A DNA stretch of 23,413 nucleotides, from positions 1 through 23,413 of the forward strand of contig CAYWKM010000026.1 of the NCBI GenBank assembly GCA_964459165.1, read 5' to 3'. The DNA is from RGIG4074 sp964459165. Its GTDB lineage: Bacteria; Bacillota; Clostridia; Christensenellales; Borkfalkiaceae. Positions 15,515 through 23,413 of the stretch are shown piece by piece. The notes under the pieces are model-generated. The model was not told where the DNA came from, did no database searches, and saw nothing but the letters and a program-made list of their open reading frames with translations. The position numbers and the translations under genes are program-made. Position 1 is the first letter of the stretch. Each line of letters begins with the position of its first letter.

Positions 15515-15556
15515 GAAAGATACGGGGAGAAATGAAAAATTTTTGGAGGTTGTTTT

Positions 15557-17344
15557 ATGGGCTTTGAAATTTGGTTTTTGATCGGCGCGGCGCTCGTCTT
15601 CTTCATGCAGGCGGGATTCGCCATGGTGGAAACGGGATTTACGCGAGCCAAGAGCGCAGGAAACATCATCATGAAAAACCTGATGGATTTCTGTATCGGC
15701 ACGATTGTGTTCATGCTTTTGGGCTTCGGACTCATGATGGGGCAGGATGCGGTCGCCGGCTTTATCGGCGTTCCCAATTTGGATATTTTGACGAATTGGG
15801 ACGCATTCATCAATAACGACGGCGGAATGGCGAGTTCCTTTGTGTTCAATCTCGTGTTCTGCGCCACGGCGGCGACGATCGTTTCGGGCGCGATGGCGGA
15901 ACGTACGAGGTTCATCGCGTACTGTATTTATTCCGCTATGATTTCTTTGGTGGTCTATCCCATAGAAGCGGGCTGGGTATGGGGCAACGGCTGGCTCGTC
16001 AATATCGGCTTTATCGACTTTGCCGGTTCGGCGGCGATTCATTCGGTAGGCGGAACCGCCGCCCTCATCGGAGCGATTTTCTTGGGACCTCGTATCGGTA
16101 AGTATGATCGCGATCGGAACGGCAAGGTTACAAAGGTCAACGCCATTCAGGGACATTCCCTCACGCTCGGCGCGCTCGGGTGCTTCATTCTCTGGTTCGG
16201 CTGGTACGGCTTTAACGGCGCGGCGGCAACCTCTACGCAGTCTCTTGCCGTAATCTTCGTCAATACGACGATCGCGCCCGCAGTCGCAACGGTAACGGCG
16301 ATGATCTTTACATGGATTAAGAATAAAAAGCCCGACGTGGGAATGTGTCTGAACGCTTCGCTGGCGGGGCTTGTAGGAATTACGGCAGGTTGTTATATCG
16401 TGAACGCGCTCGGAGCGGCGGTGATCGGAATCGTTTCCGGCGTCCTCGTGGTCGTCGTAGCCGAAGGCTTGGATAAAAAATTACATATCGACGATCCCGT
16501 AGGCGCGGTTGCCGTACATTTTGCAAACGGGATCTGGGGCACGCTCGCAGTCGGCTTATTCGCCGTCGCCGACTATCAGGAAGGCGGCGCGGGGAAGATT
16601 TCCGATCCCTCGCAATTGGGACTTTTCTTTGGCGGAAACGGTCGCCTCCTCGGCGTGCAGGCGTTAGGAATTCTCTGCATTCTTGTTTGGACGGCTGCGC
16701 TCATGACCATCTTTTTCTGGGCGATGAAATATATTCCCGTGATGATCAAATTCAGATGCAATCCTTTCGCCGCAGTCAAAACGGCGAAGGAAAAGGGTTG
16801 GAACGGGCTGCGTTGCTCGGCGGAGGATGAAATCGCCGGTTTGGATATCAGCGAACACGGGCTCGTCTCGGCTTATGCCGACTTCCTGCCTACCACTCCT
16901 TCCTATGACGGCGAAGGCGCGAAGGTGGATATTTCCGGCGTAGCGCCTGCGGAAATGGAACTTATTCCCTCGGAGAGCAAATACACGAAAATCACCATCG
17001 TCACGGGGCAGGATAAATTCCTTACGCTCAAGGACGCGATGGCTCAGATCGGCGTTACGGGTATGACCGTGTCCAACGTGATGGGTTGCGGCGTTCAGGG
17101 CGGCAAGACGGGGCAGTATCGCGGCGTGAAGACGTCGGTGCATCTTATCCCGAAAATTCAGGTGGATATCGTCGTTTCTACGGTGGATCCCAAGCTGGTC
17201 GTATCGGTTGCGCAGAAAGCGCTCAACGACGGCAACGTCGGCGCGGGCAAGATCTTCGTTTCCGGCGTAGAGAACGTCATGCGCGTGCGTACGGGAGAAA
17301 CGGGAATCGACGCGCTCACGAACGAGGGCTCCGTCGAGGGGTAA
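15557..17344 (+). CDS. amt: Ammonium channel fused to a C-terminal PII domain
   Basis: 595 residues in two parts. Residues about 1-400 are an Amt/Mep/Rh channel with eleven hydrophobic segments and the twin pore histidines in SAAIHSVGG (H162) and AVAVHFANG (H321). F101 is a candidate gate residue, and YGFN corresponds to the second gate. After a linker (about 400-470), residues about 476-590 form a complete GlnB/GlnK-type PII domain: KITIVTGQDKF, GITGMTV-like GVTGMTVSNVMGCG, T-loop 511-533, and the C-terminal VENVMRVRTGETG. The position of the E. coli uridylylated Tyr51 is Thr (T526 in RGVKTSV), while the Lys58 equivalent K533 is kept. Normally GlnK is a separate protein that plugs AmtB; here it is tethered. 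GGAGG precedes the ATG. It lies between GS and GOGAT genes and is very likely co-transcribed. Confidence 0.95.
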   Translation: MGFEIWFLIGAALVFFMQAGFAMVETGFTRAKSAGNIIMKNLMDFCIGTIVFMLLGFGLMMGQDAVAGFIGVPNLDILTNWDAFINNDGGMASSFVFNLVFCATAATIVSGAMAERTRFIAYCIYSAMISLVVYPIEAGWVWGNGWLVNIGFIDFAGSAAIHSVGGTAALIGAIFLGPRIGKYDRDRNGKVTKVNAIQGHSLTLGALGCFILWFGWYGFNGAAATSTQSLAVIFVNTTIAPAVATVTAMIFTWIKNKKPDVGMCLNASLAGLVGITAGCYIVNALGAAVIGIVSGVLVVVVAEGLDKKLHIDDPVGAVAVHFANGIWGTLAVGLFAVADYQEGGAGKISDPSQLGLFFGGNGRLLGVQALGILCILVWTAALMTIFFWAMKYIPVMIKFRCNPFAAVKTAKEKGWNGLRCSAEDEIAGLDISEHGLVSAYADFLPTTPSYDGEGAKVDISGVAPAEMELIPSESKYTKITIVTGQDKFLTLKDAMAQIGVTGMTVSNVMGCGVQGGKTGQYRGVKTSVHLIPKIQVDIVVSTVDPKLVVSVAQKALNDGNVGAGKIFVSGVENVMRVRTGETGIDALTNEGSVEG

Positions 17345-17374
17345 AAACAGAAATTAAAGCATTTCGGCGTGCAT

Positions 17375-17400
17375 GAACCGCGACAGAAAAGTCGCGGTTC
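17375..17400 (+). promoter_or_regulatory. Stable hairpin between amt-PII and gltB-like genes
   Basis: A perfect 10-bp stem GAACCGCGAC/GTCGCGGTTC with a 6-nt loop, 30 bp after the channel stop and 30 bp before the amidotransferase start. No T tract follows, so it is not a standard terminator. It may stabilise or process the mRNA between the two parts of the operon. Confidence 0.6.
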
Positions 17401-17429
17401 TCGCGCTCAAAAAAAGCAGCAGGTATTTT

Positions 17430-18545
17430 ATGAAGTTAAACATTACGGAAGCTCCCTTGGAGGGGCAAGTGAGAATCCCGTCCGGTTGCGCCGTAAGCGC
17501 GATCATCGACAGGAGCGGCAAGCGTATGTCGGGGGATAAAATTATCCGCTCCATCGCCACGATGCACGACAGATCCAACGGTCTCGGAGGCGGCTTTGCC
17601 GGCTACGGAATCTACCCCGATTATAAGGAATATTACGCCTTTCACCTTTTTTATAACGACTTCCAAAGCAAAAAGGAGACGGAAGATTTTCTTCTTCGGC
17701 ATTTCGAGATCGTCTATTCCTCGGAAATGAAGACGAGGAAATCGAAGGGAGTGGTGAACGAGCCGTTGATTTACCGATATTTTTTACATCCGCTTTCCAA
17801 GCGGCTCGCGAACTCTCTTTTGGACGAGGAGAGATACGTCGTCAGATGCGTCAATAAAATCAATGCGGAAATCGAGGGCGCGTTCGTCTTTTCAAGCGGA
17901 AAGAATATGGGAATCTTCAAGGGGGTCGGATATCCCGAGGATATCGGCAGATTCTACCTTCTCGACGAGGAATACGAGGGTTACGCATGGACGGGACACG
18001 GCAGGTATCCTACGAATACGCCGGGTTGGTGGGGCGGCGCGCATCCTTTCGGCTTGCTCGATTATTCCATCGTGCACAACGGCGAAATTTCCTCTTACGA
18101 CGCCAATCGTCGCTACATTGAGATGTTCGGCTATAAGTGCGCCCTGCAGACGGATACGGAAGTCATAACCTACGTCATCGATTATCTGATACGGGTGAAG
18201 AAGCTTACGCTCAACGAAGTGGCGAAGGTCATTTCCGCTTCGTTCTGGGATACGATCGATCAGAAGAGCGACGAGGACAGACAGCAGGAAACCTTTTTGA
18301 GAAAAGCGTTCCCGTCGCTGTTGATCACGGGGCCGTTTTCCATCATCTTCGGATTCAACGGCGGCATTATGGCTTTAAACGACCGATTGAAGCTTCGTTC
18401 CATGGTTTGCGCCGAAAAGGGGGATCTGGCTTACATCTCGTCGGAAGAATGCGGCATACGCGTCATCGAACCGGAACTCGATAAAATTTTCGCCCCCGCG
18501 GGCGGTCAACCCGTCATTTATACCTTAAAGGGAGGTATCGCATGA
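17430..18545 (+). CDS. Glutamate synthase amidotransferase subunit (class II)
   Basis: 371 residues. A class II (Ntn) glutamine amidotransferase domain releasing ammonia from glutamine for glutamate synthase. The nucleophile is C20 in RIPSGCAVSAI, so a 19-residue propeptide must be removed, as is known for GltB. HDRSNGLGGGFAGYG, the arginine-containing TGHGRYPTNTPG, HNGEISSYDANR and LQTDTEVI follow and match the substrate loops of the family. A longer frame from 17373 would put the start inside a stable hairpin with no ribosome binding site; the ATG at 17430 has only a weak AGG. The gene ends with ATGA overlapping the next. It corresponds to the first domain of bacterial GltB, here as a separate subunit. 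N-methylglutamate synthase (MgsA) is the alternative, less likely next to GS and Amt. Confidence 0.88.
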   Translation: MKLNITEAPLEGQVRIPSGCAVSAIIDRSGKRMSGDKIIRSIATMHDRSNGLGGGFAGYGIYPDYKEYYAFHLFYNDFQSKKETEDFLLRHFEIVYSSEMKTRKSKGVVNEPLIYRYFLHPLSKRLANSLLDEERYVVRCVNKINAEIEGAFVFSSGKNMGIFKGVGYPEDIGRFYLLDEEYEGYAWTGHGRYPTNTPGWWGGAHPFGLLDYSIVHNGEISSYDANRRYIEMFGYKCALQTDTEVITYVIDYLIRVKKLTLNEVAKVISASFWDTIDQKSDEDRQQETFLRKAFPSLLITGPFSIIFGFNGGIMALNDRLKLRSMVCAEKGDLAYISSEECGIRVIEPELDKIFAPAGGQPVIYTLKGGIA

Positions 18546-20050
18546 ACACCTATATTCCTCCCGAATACGAAGTCGTAAGAAACCATAATTTATGCATCGA
18601 ATGCAGAGTTTGCGAAAGGCAATGCGCCAACGAAGTGCATCGATACGATGCGGAGCTTGGCTGTATGATTTCAGACAGCGAAAAGTGCGTAAATTGTCAT
18701 AGGTGCGTGTGCTTATGTCCTACGCACGCGCTGAAAATCGTCAAAAGCGACGATACGTACAGGGTCAACGTAAACTGGTCTTCTCAGACGATGAACGAGA
18801 TTTACCGTCAGGCGAATACCGGCGGCGTTCTGCTCTCCTCGATGGGCAATCCGAACGAGTATCCCGTCTATTTCAATAAAATACTGCTCAACGCCTCGCA
18901 GGTCACCAATCCGCCCATCGATCCTTTGAGGGAACCGATGGAGACGCGCGTCTTTTTGGGGAGTAAGGACGTGGAGATTAAGCGAGATATTTCCGGCAAG
19001 ATCATCGATACCCTCTCCCCGCAGTTACAGTTGAAAACGCCGATCATGTTTTCGGCGATGAGCTACGGCTCCATCTCTTATAACGCGCATGAAGCGCTTG
19101 CGCGCGCGGCGGAAGAGCTCGGCATTTTATATAATACGGGCGAAGGAGGTCTGCATAAGGATTTTTATAAATACGGGAAGAATACGATCGTACAGGTCGC
19201 TTCCGGCAGATTCGGCGTTCATGCGGAATATCTCGAAGCCGCCGCCGCAATCGAAATAAAAATGGGACAGGGCGCAAAGCCGGGCATCGGAGGGCATCTC
19301 CCCGGAATGAAGATTTCCGACGACGTTTCCAAGACGCGTATGATCCCCAAGGGAGTGGACGCGATTTCTCCCGCGCCTCACCACGATATTTATTCCATCG
19401 AAGATCTTCGCCAGCTCATCTATACTTTAAAGGAAGCGACGGCATATAAAAAGCCGATTATCGTAAAGGTGGCGGCGGTACATAACGTGGCGGCGATCGC
19501 TTCGGGCATTGCGCGTTCGGGCGCGGACATTATCGCGATCGACGGCTTCCGCGGAGGAACGGGAGCCGCGCCTACGAGGATTCGCGACAACGTCGGCATT
19601 CCCATAGAGCTCGCGCTCGCGCAGGTGGACGAACGGCTGAGACAGGAGGGAATCAGGGAGAAAGTTTCCATCGTCGTCGGCGGTTCCATTCATTCGAGCG
19701 CGGACGTCGTAAAAGCGATTGCGCTCGGCGCGGACGCGTGCTATATCGGCACGGCGGCGCTTTTGGCTCTCGGCTGTCATCTCTGCCGCAGCTGCCATAC
19801 GGGAAAATGCAATTGGGGGATCGCGACGCAGCGTCCCGATCTCGTCAAAAGGCTGAATCCCGACGTCGGCTATAAACGGCTCGTGAATCTTATCACGGCG
19901 TGGACGCACGAGATTCAGGAGATGATGGGCGGCATGGGCATCAATTCGATCGAAGCGTTGAAGAGCAACCGGTTGATGCTGCGCGGCGTAGGGCTCAACG
20001 AGACGGAGTTGAAGGTTTTGGGCATTCACCACGCCGGCGAGAGTATGTGA
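18542..20050 (+). CDS. Glutamate synthase FMN/Fe-S catalytic subunit, archaeal type
   Basis: 502 residues. Residues 18-59 hold two [4Fe-4S] motifs (C18-x2-C21-x2-C24-x3-C28 and C49-x2-C52-x2-C55-x3-C59), a ferredoxin module fused to the N-terminus. Residues about 80-500 are the glutamate-synthase FMN barrel: MFSAMSYGSIS, NTGEGG, QGAKPGIGGHLPG, GFRGGTGAAPTRI and VGGSIHSS. A cysteine cluster CHLCRSCHTGKCNWGIATQ near 415-433 sits where GltB binds its [3Fe-4S]. It condenses channelled ammonia with 2-oxoglutarate to glutamate. It has the ATGA overlap upstream, and GGGAGG lies before the ATG. This is the anaerobe/archaeal layout, in which the GltB domains are separate genes. Confidence 0.92.
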   Translation: MNTYIPPEYEVVRNHNLCIECRVCERQCANEVHRYDAELGCMISDSEKCVNCHRCVCLCPTHALKIVKSDDTYRVNVNWSSQTMNEIYRQANTGGVLLSSMGNPNEYPVYFNKILLNASQVTNPPIDPLREPMETRVFLGSKDVEIKRDISGKIIDTLSPQLQLKTPIMFSAMSYGSISYNAHEALARAAEELGILYNTGEGGLHKDFYKYGKNTIVQVASGRFGVHAEYLEAAAAIEIKMGQGAKPGIGGHLPGMKISDDVSKTRMIPKGVDAISPAPHHDIYSIEDLRQLIYTLKEATAYKKPIIVKVAAVHNVAAIASGIARSGADIIAIDGFRGGTGAAPTRIRDNVGIPIELALAQVDERLRQEGIREKVSIVVGGSIHSSADVVKAIALGADACYIGTAALLALGCHLCRSCHTGKCNWGIATQRPDLVKRLNPDVGYKRLVNLITAWTHEIQEMMGGMGINSIEALKSNRLMLRGVGLNETELKVLGIHHAGESM

Positions 20051-20057
20051 GGTGAGT

Positions 20058-20504
20058 ATGAAAAGAATTTACGTTTATGAAAACAGGTGCCTCGGCTGCC
20101 GTTTGTGCGAGTGGGAATGCGCGTTTGCCAACTCGGGACTCGACGCGATGTTCAAGCTGAAAGGCAGAGCGGGAGAATTTACGCCCCGCATCACGGTAGA
20201 AGGAGAAGCGAACGCCAAGATCAATTTTGCCGTCAGCTGTCGGCATTGCGACGACGCGATTTGCGTGCAGAGCTGCATCGCGGGCGCGCTTTCCAAGAAT
20301 GACGGGGTCGTATCGATCGATAGAAATAAGTGCGTCGGCTGTTATACCTGCGTGCTGGTATGCCCCTACGGCGCGATTATGCCGGCGCCCGACGGGAAAG
20401 CCGCGCAGAAATGCGCCCTGTGTACGGACAACGCCGTCGGCGAACCCAACTGCGTGCGGCATTGCCCCAATCAGGCAATCGTTTATGAGGAGCGTGAATC
20501 ATGA
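20058..20504 (+). CDS. Polyferredoxin subunit of the glutamate synthase complex
   Basis: 148 residues with sixteen cysteines forming four cluster motifs: C11-x2-C14-x2-C17-x3-C21; C61-x2-C64-x4-C69-x3-C73; C92-x2-C95-x2-C98-x3-C102; and C119-x2-C122 with C132 and C136. This is the HycB/CooF-like four-[4Fe-4S] electron-transfer fold. It likely carries electrons between the FAD subunit encoded next and the FMN subunit encoded before. A GTG at 20052 is an alternative start adding two residues; the ATG has GAGGTGA close upstream. It ends with ATGA overlapping the next gene. Confidence 0.88.
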   Translation: MKRIYVYENRCLGCRLCEWECAFANSGLDAMFKLKGRAGEFTPRITVEGEANAKINFAVSCRHCDDAICVQSCIAGALSKNDGVVSIDRNKCVGCYTCVLVCPYGAIMPAPDGKAAQKCALCTDNAVGEPNCVRHCPNQAIVYEERES

Positions 20505-21730
20505 AATATGTTATTATAGGCAATTCGGTCGCCGCCGTCGCGTGTATCGAAGGCATTCGTTCCGTCGATCAAAAGGGCGAGATCACCGTAATATCGAACG
20601 AGAACCGCCATTGTTACGGCCGACCGCTGATTTCTTATTATCTGCTCGGCAGAATCAAAAAGGAAAATATCGATTATCGCCCGCGCGATTTTTACCGAAA
20701 AAACGAGGTGAACGCGCTGTTGGGCAGAACGGCGACGGCGATCGAGCCCGAAAGGAAAACGGTCGTCCTTGAAGACGGCGAAGAAATTCCTTACGACAAA
20801 TTGCTCGTCGCTTCGGGCTCGCGCCCGTTCGTACCCTTTACGGAGGGATTGGAAAGCGTTCCCGATCGGTTTACGTTTATGACGTTCGACGACGCGGAAG
20901 CGTTGGAAAAGAAGCTCGACGGGGAAAAAAGAGTGTTGATCGTCGGCGCGGGGCTCATCGGTCTTAAATGCGCGGAAGGAATTTTACACCGAGTGAAAAA
21001 AGTGACGGTCGTCGATCTGGCGGACAGGATTCTGCCTTCCGTCTTAGATCGGGAAAGTTCCGCCGTCGTCGAAGCGTCGCTTGCGAATCGCGGAATAGAG
21101 TTTCTGTTGAACGACAGCGCGGCAAGATTTTCCGGGAAGAGAGCCTTCCTCAAAAGCGGAAAAGAGCTGGAATTCGATCTCCTTGTCGTCGCCGTAGGCG
21201 TTCGCGCCAATACGGAGCTCGTCGCTGCGGCGGGCGGAAAGACGGGACGCGGGATCGTCGTAGACGAAAGGATGCGCACGACGATCGACGATGTGTACGC
21301 CGCCGGCGACTGCGCGGAAGGGTACGATCAATCGACGGGAACGAACCGCGTGCTCGCTCTTTTGCCCAACGCCTATTTTCAGGGAAAGTGCGCGGGCGTA
21401 AACATGGCGGGCGGCGAAAGCTCTTTTCTCGGCGGCATTCCCATGAATTCCGTGGGATTCTTCGATTGTCATGTCGCCACGGCGGGAATTTATGAGGGCG
21501 AATGCGTTTCGCATACGGACGGCAAAAAGCTTAAAAAGCTGTTTATCAAAGACGGAAAGCTCGTCGGCTTCATTTTGATCGGCGATATCGCGCGAGCGGG
21601 GATCTACACCGCGCTGATACGCAGCGGCACGCCTCTTTCCGAAATCGATCGGGAACGGATGGCGGAAAAGCCTCAGCTTTTGGCTCTTTCCGAAGAGAGT
21701 CGGCGAAAAATATTCACACAGGCGGTATAA
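20501..21730 (+). CDS. FAD/NAD(P)-dependent oxidoreductase subunit of glutamate synthase
   Basis: 409 residues of the pyridine-nucleotide disulfide oxidoreductase superfamily without the redox disulfide, similar in layout to rubredoxin or nitrite reductases. The N-terminal FAD motif is the variant GNSVAAVACIEGI (about 7-19), the second dinucleotide motif is VLIVGAGLIGLKCAEGI (about 145-161), and VYAAGDCAEG (near 265-275) completes the FAD site. It probably oxidises NAD(P)H and feeds electrons to the polyferredoxin, doing the work of GltD. The first motif lacks the canonical GxGxxG and is GNSVAA instead, a variant seen in this subfamily. It overlaps the ferredoxin gene by ATGA and is separated from the GXGXG gene by 2 bp. 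Confidence 0.87.
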   Translation: MKYVIIGNSVAAVACIEGIRSVDQKGEITVISNENRHCYGRPLISYYLLGRIKKENIDYRPRDFYRKNEVNALLGRTATAIEPERKTVVLEDGEEIPYDKLLVASGSRPFVPFTEGLESVPDRFTFMTFDDAEALEKKLDGEKRVLIVGAGLIGLKCAEGILHRVKKVTVVDLADRILPSVLDRESSAVVEASLANRGIEFLLNDSAARFSGKRAFLKSGKELEFDLLVVAVGVRANTELVAAAGGKTGRGIVVDERMRTTIDDVYAAGDCAEGYDQSTGTNRVLALLPNAYFQGKCAGVNMAGGESSFLGGIPMNSVGFFDCHVATAGIYEGECVSHTDGKKLKKLFIKDGKLVGFILIGDIARAGIYTALIRSGTPLSEIDRERMAEKPQLLALSEESRRKIFTQAV

Positions 21731-21732
21731 GT

Positions 21733-22461
21733 ATGGTCATCAACGTCAACGAAGGTACGCATTTTCAGATTCTCAATAGCAGGATTCGCGAAACGTCCGA
21801 TTGCGAGATCACGGTCAACGGCTGCATCGGTCAGCGGTATATCGCTACGGGCATGAGCGGAAAGAAAATCATCCTCAACGGTACTCCGGGCAACGCTTTG
21901 GGCGCCTATCTCAACGGCGGCGAAGTGGTCGTTTACGGAAACGGTCAGGACGCGATCGGCGACACCATGAACAGCGGCAGCATCGTCATTCACGGCAATG
22001 CGGGCGACGCGACGGGGTACGCCATGCGGGGAGGAAAAATTTATATCATGGGCAACACGGGCTATCGCGCGGGAATTCATATGAAGGAATTTATGGACAG
22101 CAAACCCGTGCTCGTCGTAGGGGGCAGAGCGGGCTCCTTCTTGGGCGAATATCAGGCGGGCGGAAGAATCGTCGTGCTCGGGAAAAACGGCGACGGACTG
22201 CCCATCGTCAGCCATTTTACGGGAATGGGTATGCACGGCGGAGCGATTTATCTGCGTTGCGAAAAATTACCGTATCAATTGCCCCGACAGGTGAAGGCCG
22301 AAAAAAAGAAGGGCGAAGAGATTTCCGATCTGAGAGAGATCTTAGAGGATTATTGTTCGTATTTTGACGGATTTTCGGCGAAAGAGCTGCTGAAAGACAA
22401 TTTTTTCGTCCTCGCTCCGAATACGGAAAATCCGTATCGGCAGATGTATACGGATAATTAA
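21733..22461 (+). CDS. Glutamate synthase GXGXG-domain subunit
   Basis: 242 residues. Residues about 20-185 are repeated strands with the GxxGxxxxxG pattern of the GltB C-terminal right-handed beta-helix: LNGTPGNALGAYLNGG, VYGNGQDAIGDTMNSG, IHGNAGDATGYAMRGG and IMGNTGYRAGIHM. In GltB this domain positions the amidotransferase and synthase halves for ammonia tunnelling. The C-terminal part (about 195-242) is a short helical tail. It starts 2 bp after the preceding stop with no clear ribosome binding site, so translation is probably coupled. It completes the subunit set of a split GOGAT. Confidence 0.92.
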   Translation: MVINVNEGTHFQILNSRIRETSDCEITVNGCIGQRYIATGMSGKKIILNGTPGNALGAYLNGGEVVVYGNGQDAIGDTMNSGSIVIHGNAGDATGYAMRGGKIYIMGNTGYRAGIHMKEFMDSKPVLVVGGRAGSFLGEYQAGGRIVVLGKNGDGLPIVSHFTGMGMHGGAIYLRCEKLPYQLPRQVKAEKKKGEEISDLREILEDYCSYFDGFSAKELLKDNFFVLAPNTENPYRQMYTDN

Positions 22462-22512
22462 ACGCTTCCTCCGTTCTTGACGAAAAAACAGGAAAATCGA
22501 TAGAGAAGAGCT

Positions 22513-23409
22513 ATGATAAATTTTGAATTGTATAAGGTGTTTTATACCGTGGCGCGGTGCGGAAGTCTGACGCGAGCGGCGGAAGAGCTTCATATATCGC
22601 AACCTGCGGTTTCCCAATCCATAAGGCAGATAGAATCCCTTCTCGGCACGCCGTTGTTTAAAAGGAAGCCCAACGGAGTGGAACTTTCCGCTTTGGGCGG
22701 CGAGCTGATTTTCGACGACGTTGAAAGGGCCGTAAAGCTTTTGGACGGCGTGGAGGAACGCCTTGCGGAATTGAAAGAGAACGCGACGGGCACGCTCAGG
22801 ATCGGAGCCTCGGATACGATTTTTCAGTATGCGATCGCAGACAAGATCATAGAGTACAATAAACGTTATCCGCAGGTATCGATAGAGCTTCTTTCGGAGG
22901 TATCGCCGAAGATCATCGAAGAGCTGAAATCCGACCGTTGCGACGTCGGCTTTCTGAACCTGCCCATCGCGCCCGACAACGGGATCGTCATAACCGACTC
23001 CATCATGTGTTTACACGACGTTTTCATCGCTGGGGAAGCGTTTCGAGAGCTGAAAAACAAGGAGTGCAATCTCGCGGATTTACAGCGATATCCGTTGCTT
23101 TTGATGGAGGAACATACCGCCGCGAGGGAAGCCTTCAATCGCTATACGCAGAGTTACGGCGTTCGGTTAAAATCCGCGGTGGAAATAAACAATTGGGATT
23201 TCATGAAGCGGCTCGTCGCTGCGGGCATGGGAATCGGCTGTATTCCGCGGGAATACGCGTTCGGAAAGAACGACGATTCCCTCTTTGAATTGAAGGTAAA
23301 ACCGTCCGCGCCCGTGCGCTCGGTGGGAATGGCTCTCCCGAAAAAGGCGAGCCGTTCGTTCGCCTTGAAACTTTTTATCGATCTGTTCAAAACCGATGCA
23401 AAAGATTAG
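22513..23409 (+). CDS. LysR-family transcriptional regulator
   Basis: 298 residues, standard LysR length. The N-terminal winged helix-turn-helix (about 3-62) has GSLTRAAEELHISQPAVSQSIRQIE, followed by a linker helix and a periplasmic-binding-like effector domain (about 90-295, starting GTLRIGASDTI). It lies 51 bp after the GXGXG subunit in the same direction. In Bacillus subtilis the LysR protein GltC activates gltAB, so by position this one may regulate the GS/GOGAT block, but orthology to GltC is not shown. The ribosome binding site (AGAAGAG) is weak. A possible -35 (TTGACG at 22477) lacks a good -10. The stop is 4 bp from the window end. Confidence 0.92.
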   Translation: MINFELYKVFYTVARCGSLTRAAEELHISQPAVSQSIRQIESLLGTPLFKRKPNGVELSALGGELIFDDVERAVKLLDGVEERLAELKENATGTLRIGASDTIFQYAIADKIIEYNKRYPQVSIELLSEVSPKIIEELKSDRCDVGFLNLPIAPDNGIVITDSIMCLHDVFIAGEAFRELKNKECNLADLQRYPLLLMEEHTAAREAFNRYTQSYGVRLKSAVEINNWDFMKRLVAAGMGIGCIPREYAFGKNDDSLFELKVKPSAPVRSVGMALPKKASRSFALKLFIDLFKTDAKD

Positions 23410-23413
23410 TGCG

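Noticed and set aside
14813..16156. 447-codon minus-strand frame across glnN and the ammonium channel
   Set aside because: Antisense shadow of two clear genes, rich in His and Arg, with no domain and no ribosome binding site.

Overview
The window looks like a scaffold from an uncultured anaerobic Firmicute, probably a gut Clostridia lineage. The support is: vegetative promoters with almost exclusively 17-bp spacers, strong AGGAGG-type ribosome binding sites, rubrerythrin, an Fe-S L-serine dehydratase, a type III glutamine synthetase and a split, ferredoxin-rich glutamate synthase. It is ordinary chromosome; I see no integrase, transposase, tRNA, rRNA or CRISPR array. Two runs of exactly 100 N (2573-2672 and 4187-4286) are scaffolding gaps.

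Layout. 1-98: tail of an unidentified gene and a terminator. 153-590 (-): membrane-anchored XRE regulator. 769-2389 (-): ilvA-ridA operon, in which a threonine deaminase is paired with the enzyme that removes its reactive enamine/imine product. 2706-4184 (+): membrane protein with an S41-peptidase fold lacking the usual lysine. 4290-7361 (-): large two-module FtsX/MacB-type ABC permease with no ATPase in view. 7362-8104: a 743-bp divergent intergenic region holding two good promoters, a 20-bp-phased operator array (GTCCA-N6-TGGAC) and an approximately 205-nt element predicted to fold as a multibranched RNA closed by a 14-bp helix. 8105-10836 (+): two FAD-dependent oxidoreductases (BaiN/HI0933-like and COG2509-like) overlapping by ATGA. 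11120-11668 (-): rubrerythrin. 11815-13029 (-): L-serine ammonia-lyase.

13433-23409 (+) is a 10-kb nitrogen-assimilation block: glnN (GS-III), an ammonium channel fused to a PII signalling domain, then a five-gene archaeal/anaerobe-type glutamate synthase (amidotransferase, FMN/Fe-S synthase, polyferredoxin, FAD/NAD(P) reductase, GXGXG subunit) and a LysR regulator. Ammonium entering through the channel, or released by the two ammonia-lyases in the window, would be fixed by GS-III into glutamine and passed to 2-oxoglutarate by the split GOGAT.

The best candidates for something undescribed are the structured RNA at 7809-8013, the phased operator array beside it, the inverted repeat centred on the glnN -10 box, and the Amt-PII fusion whose T-loop lacks the uridylylated tyrosine.
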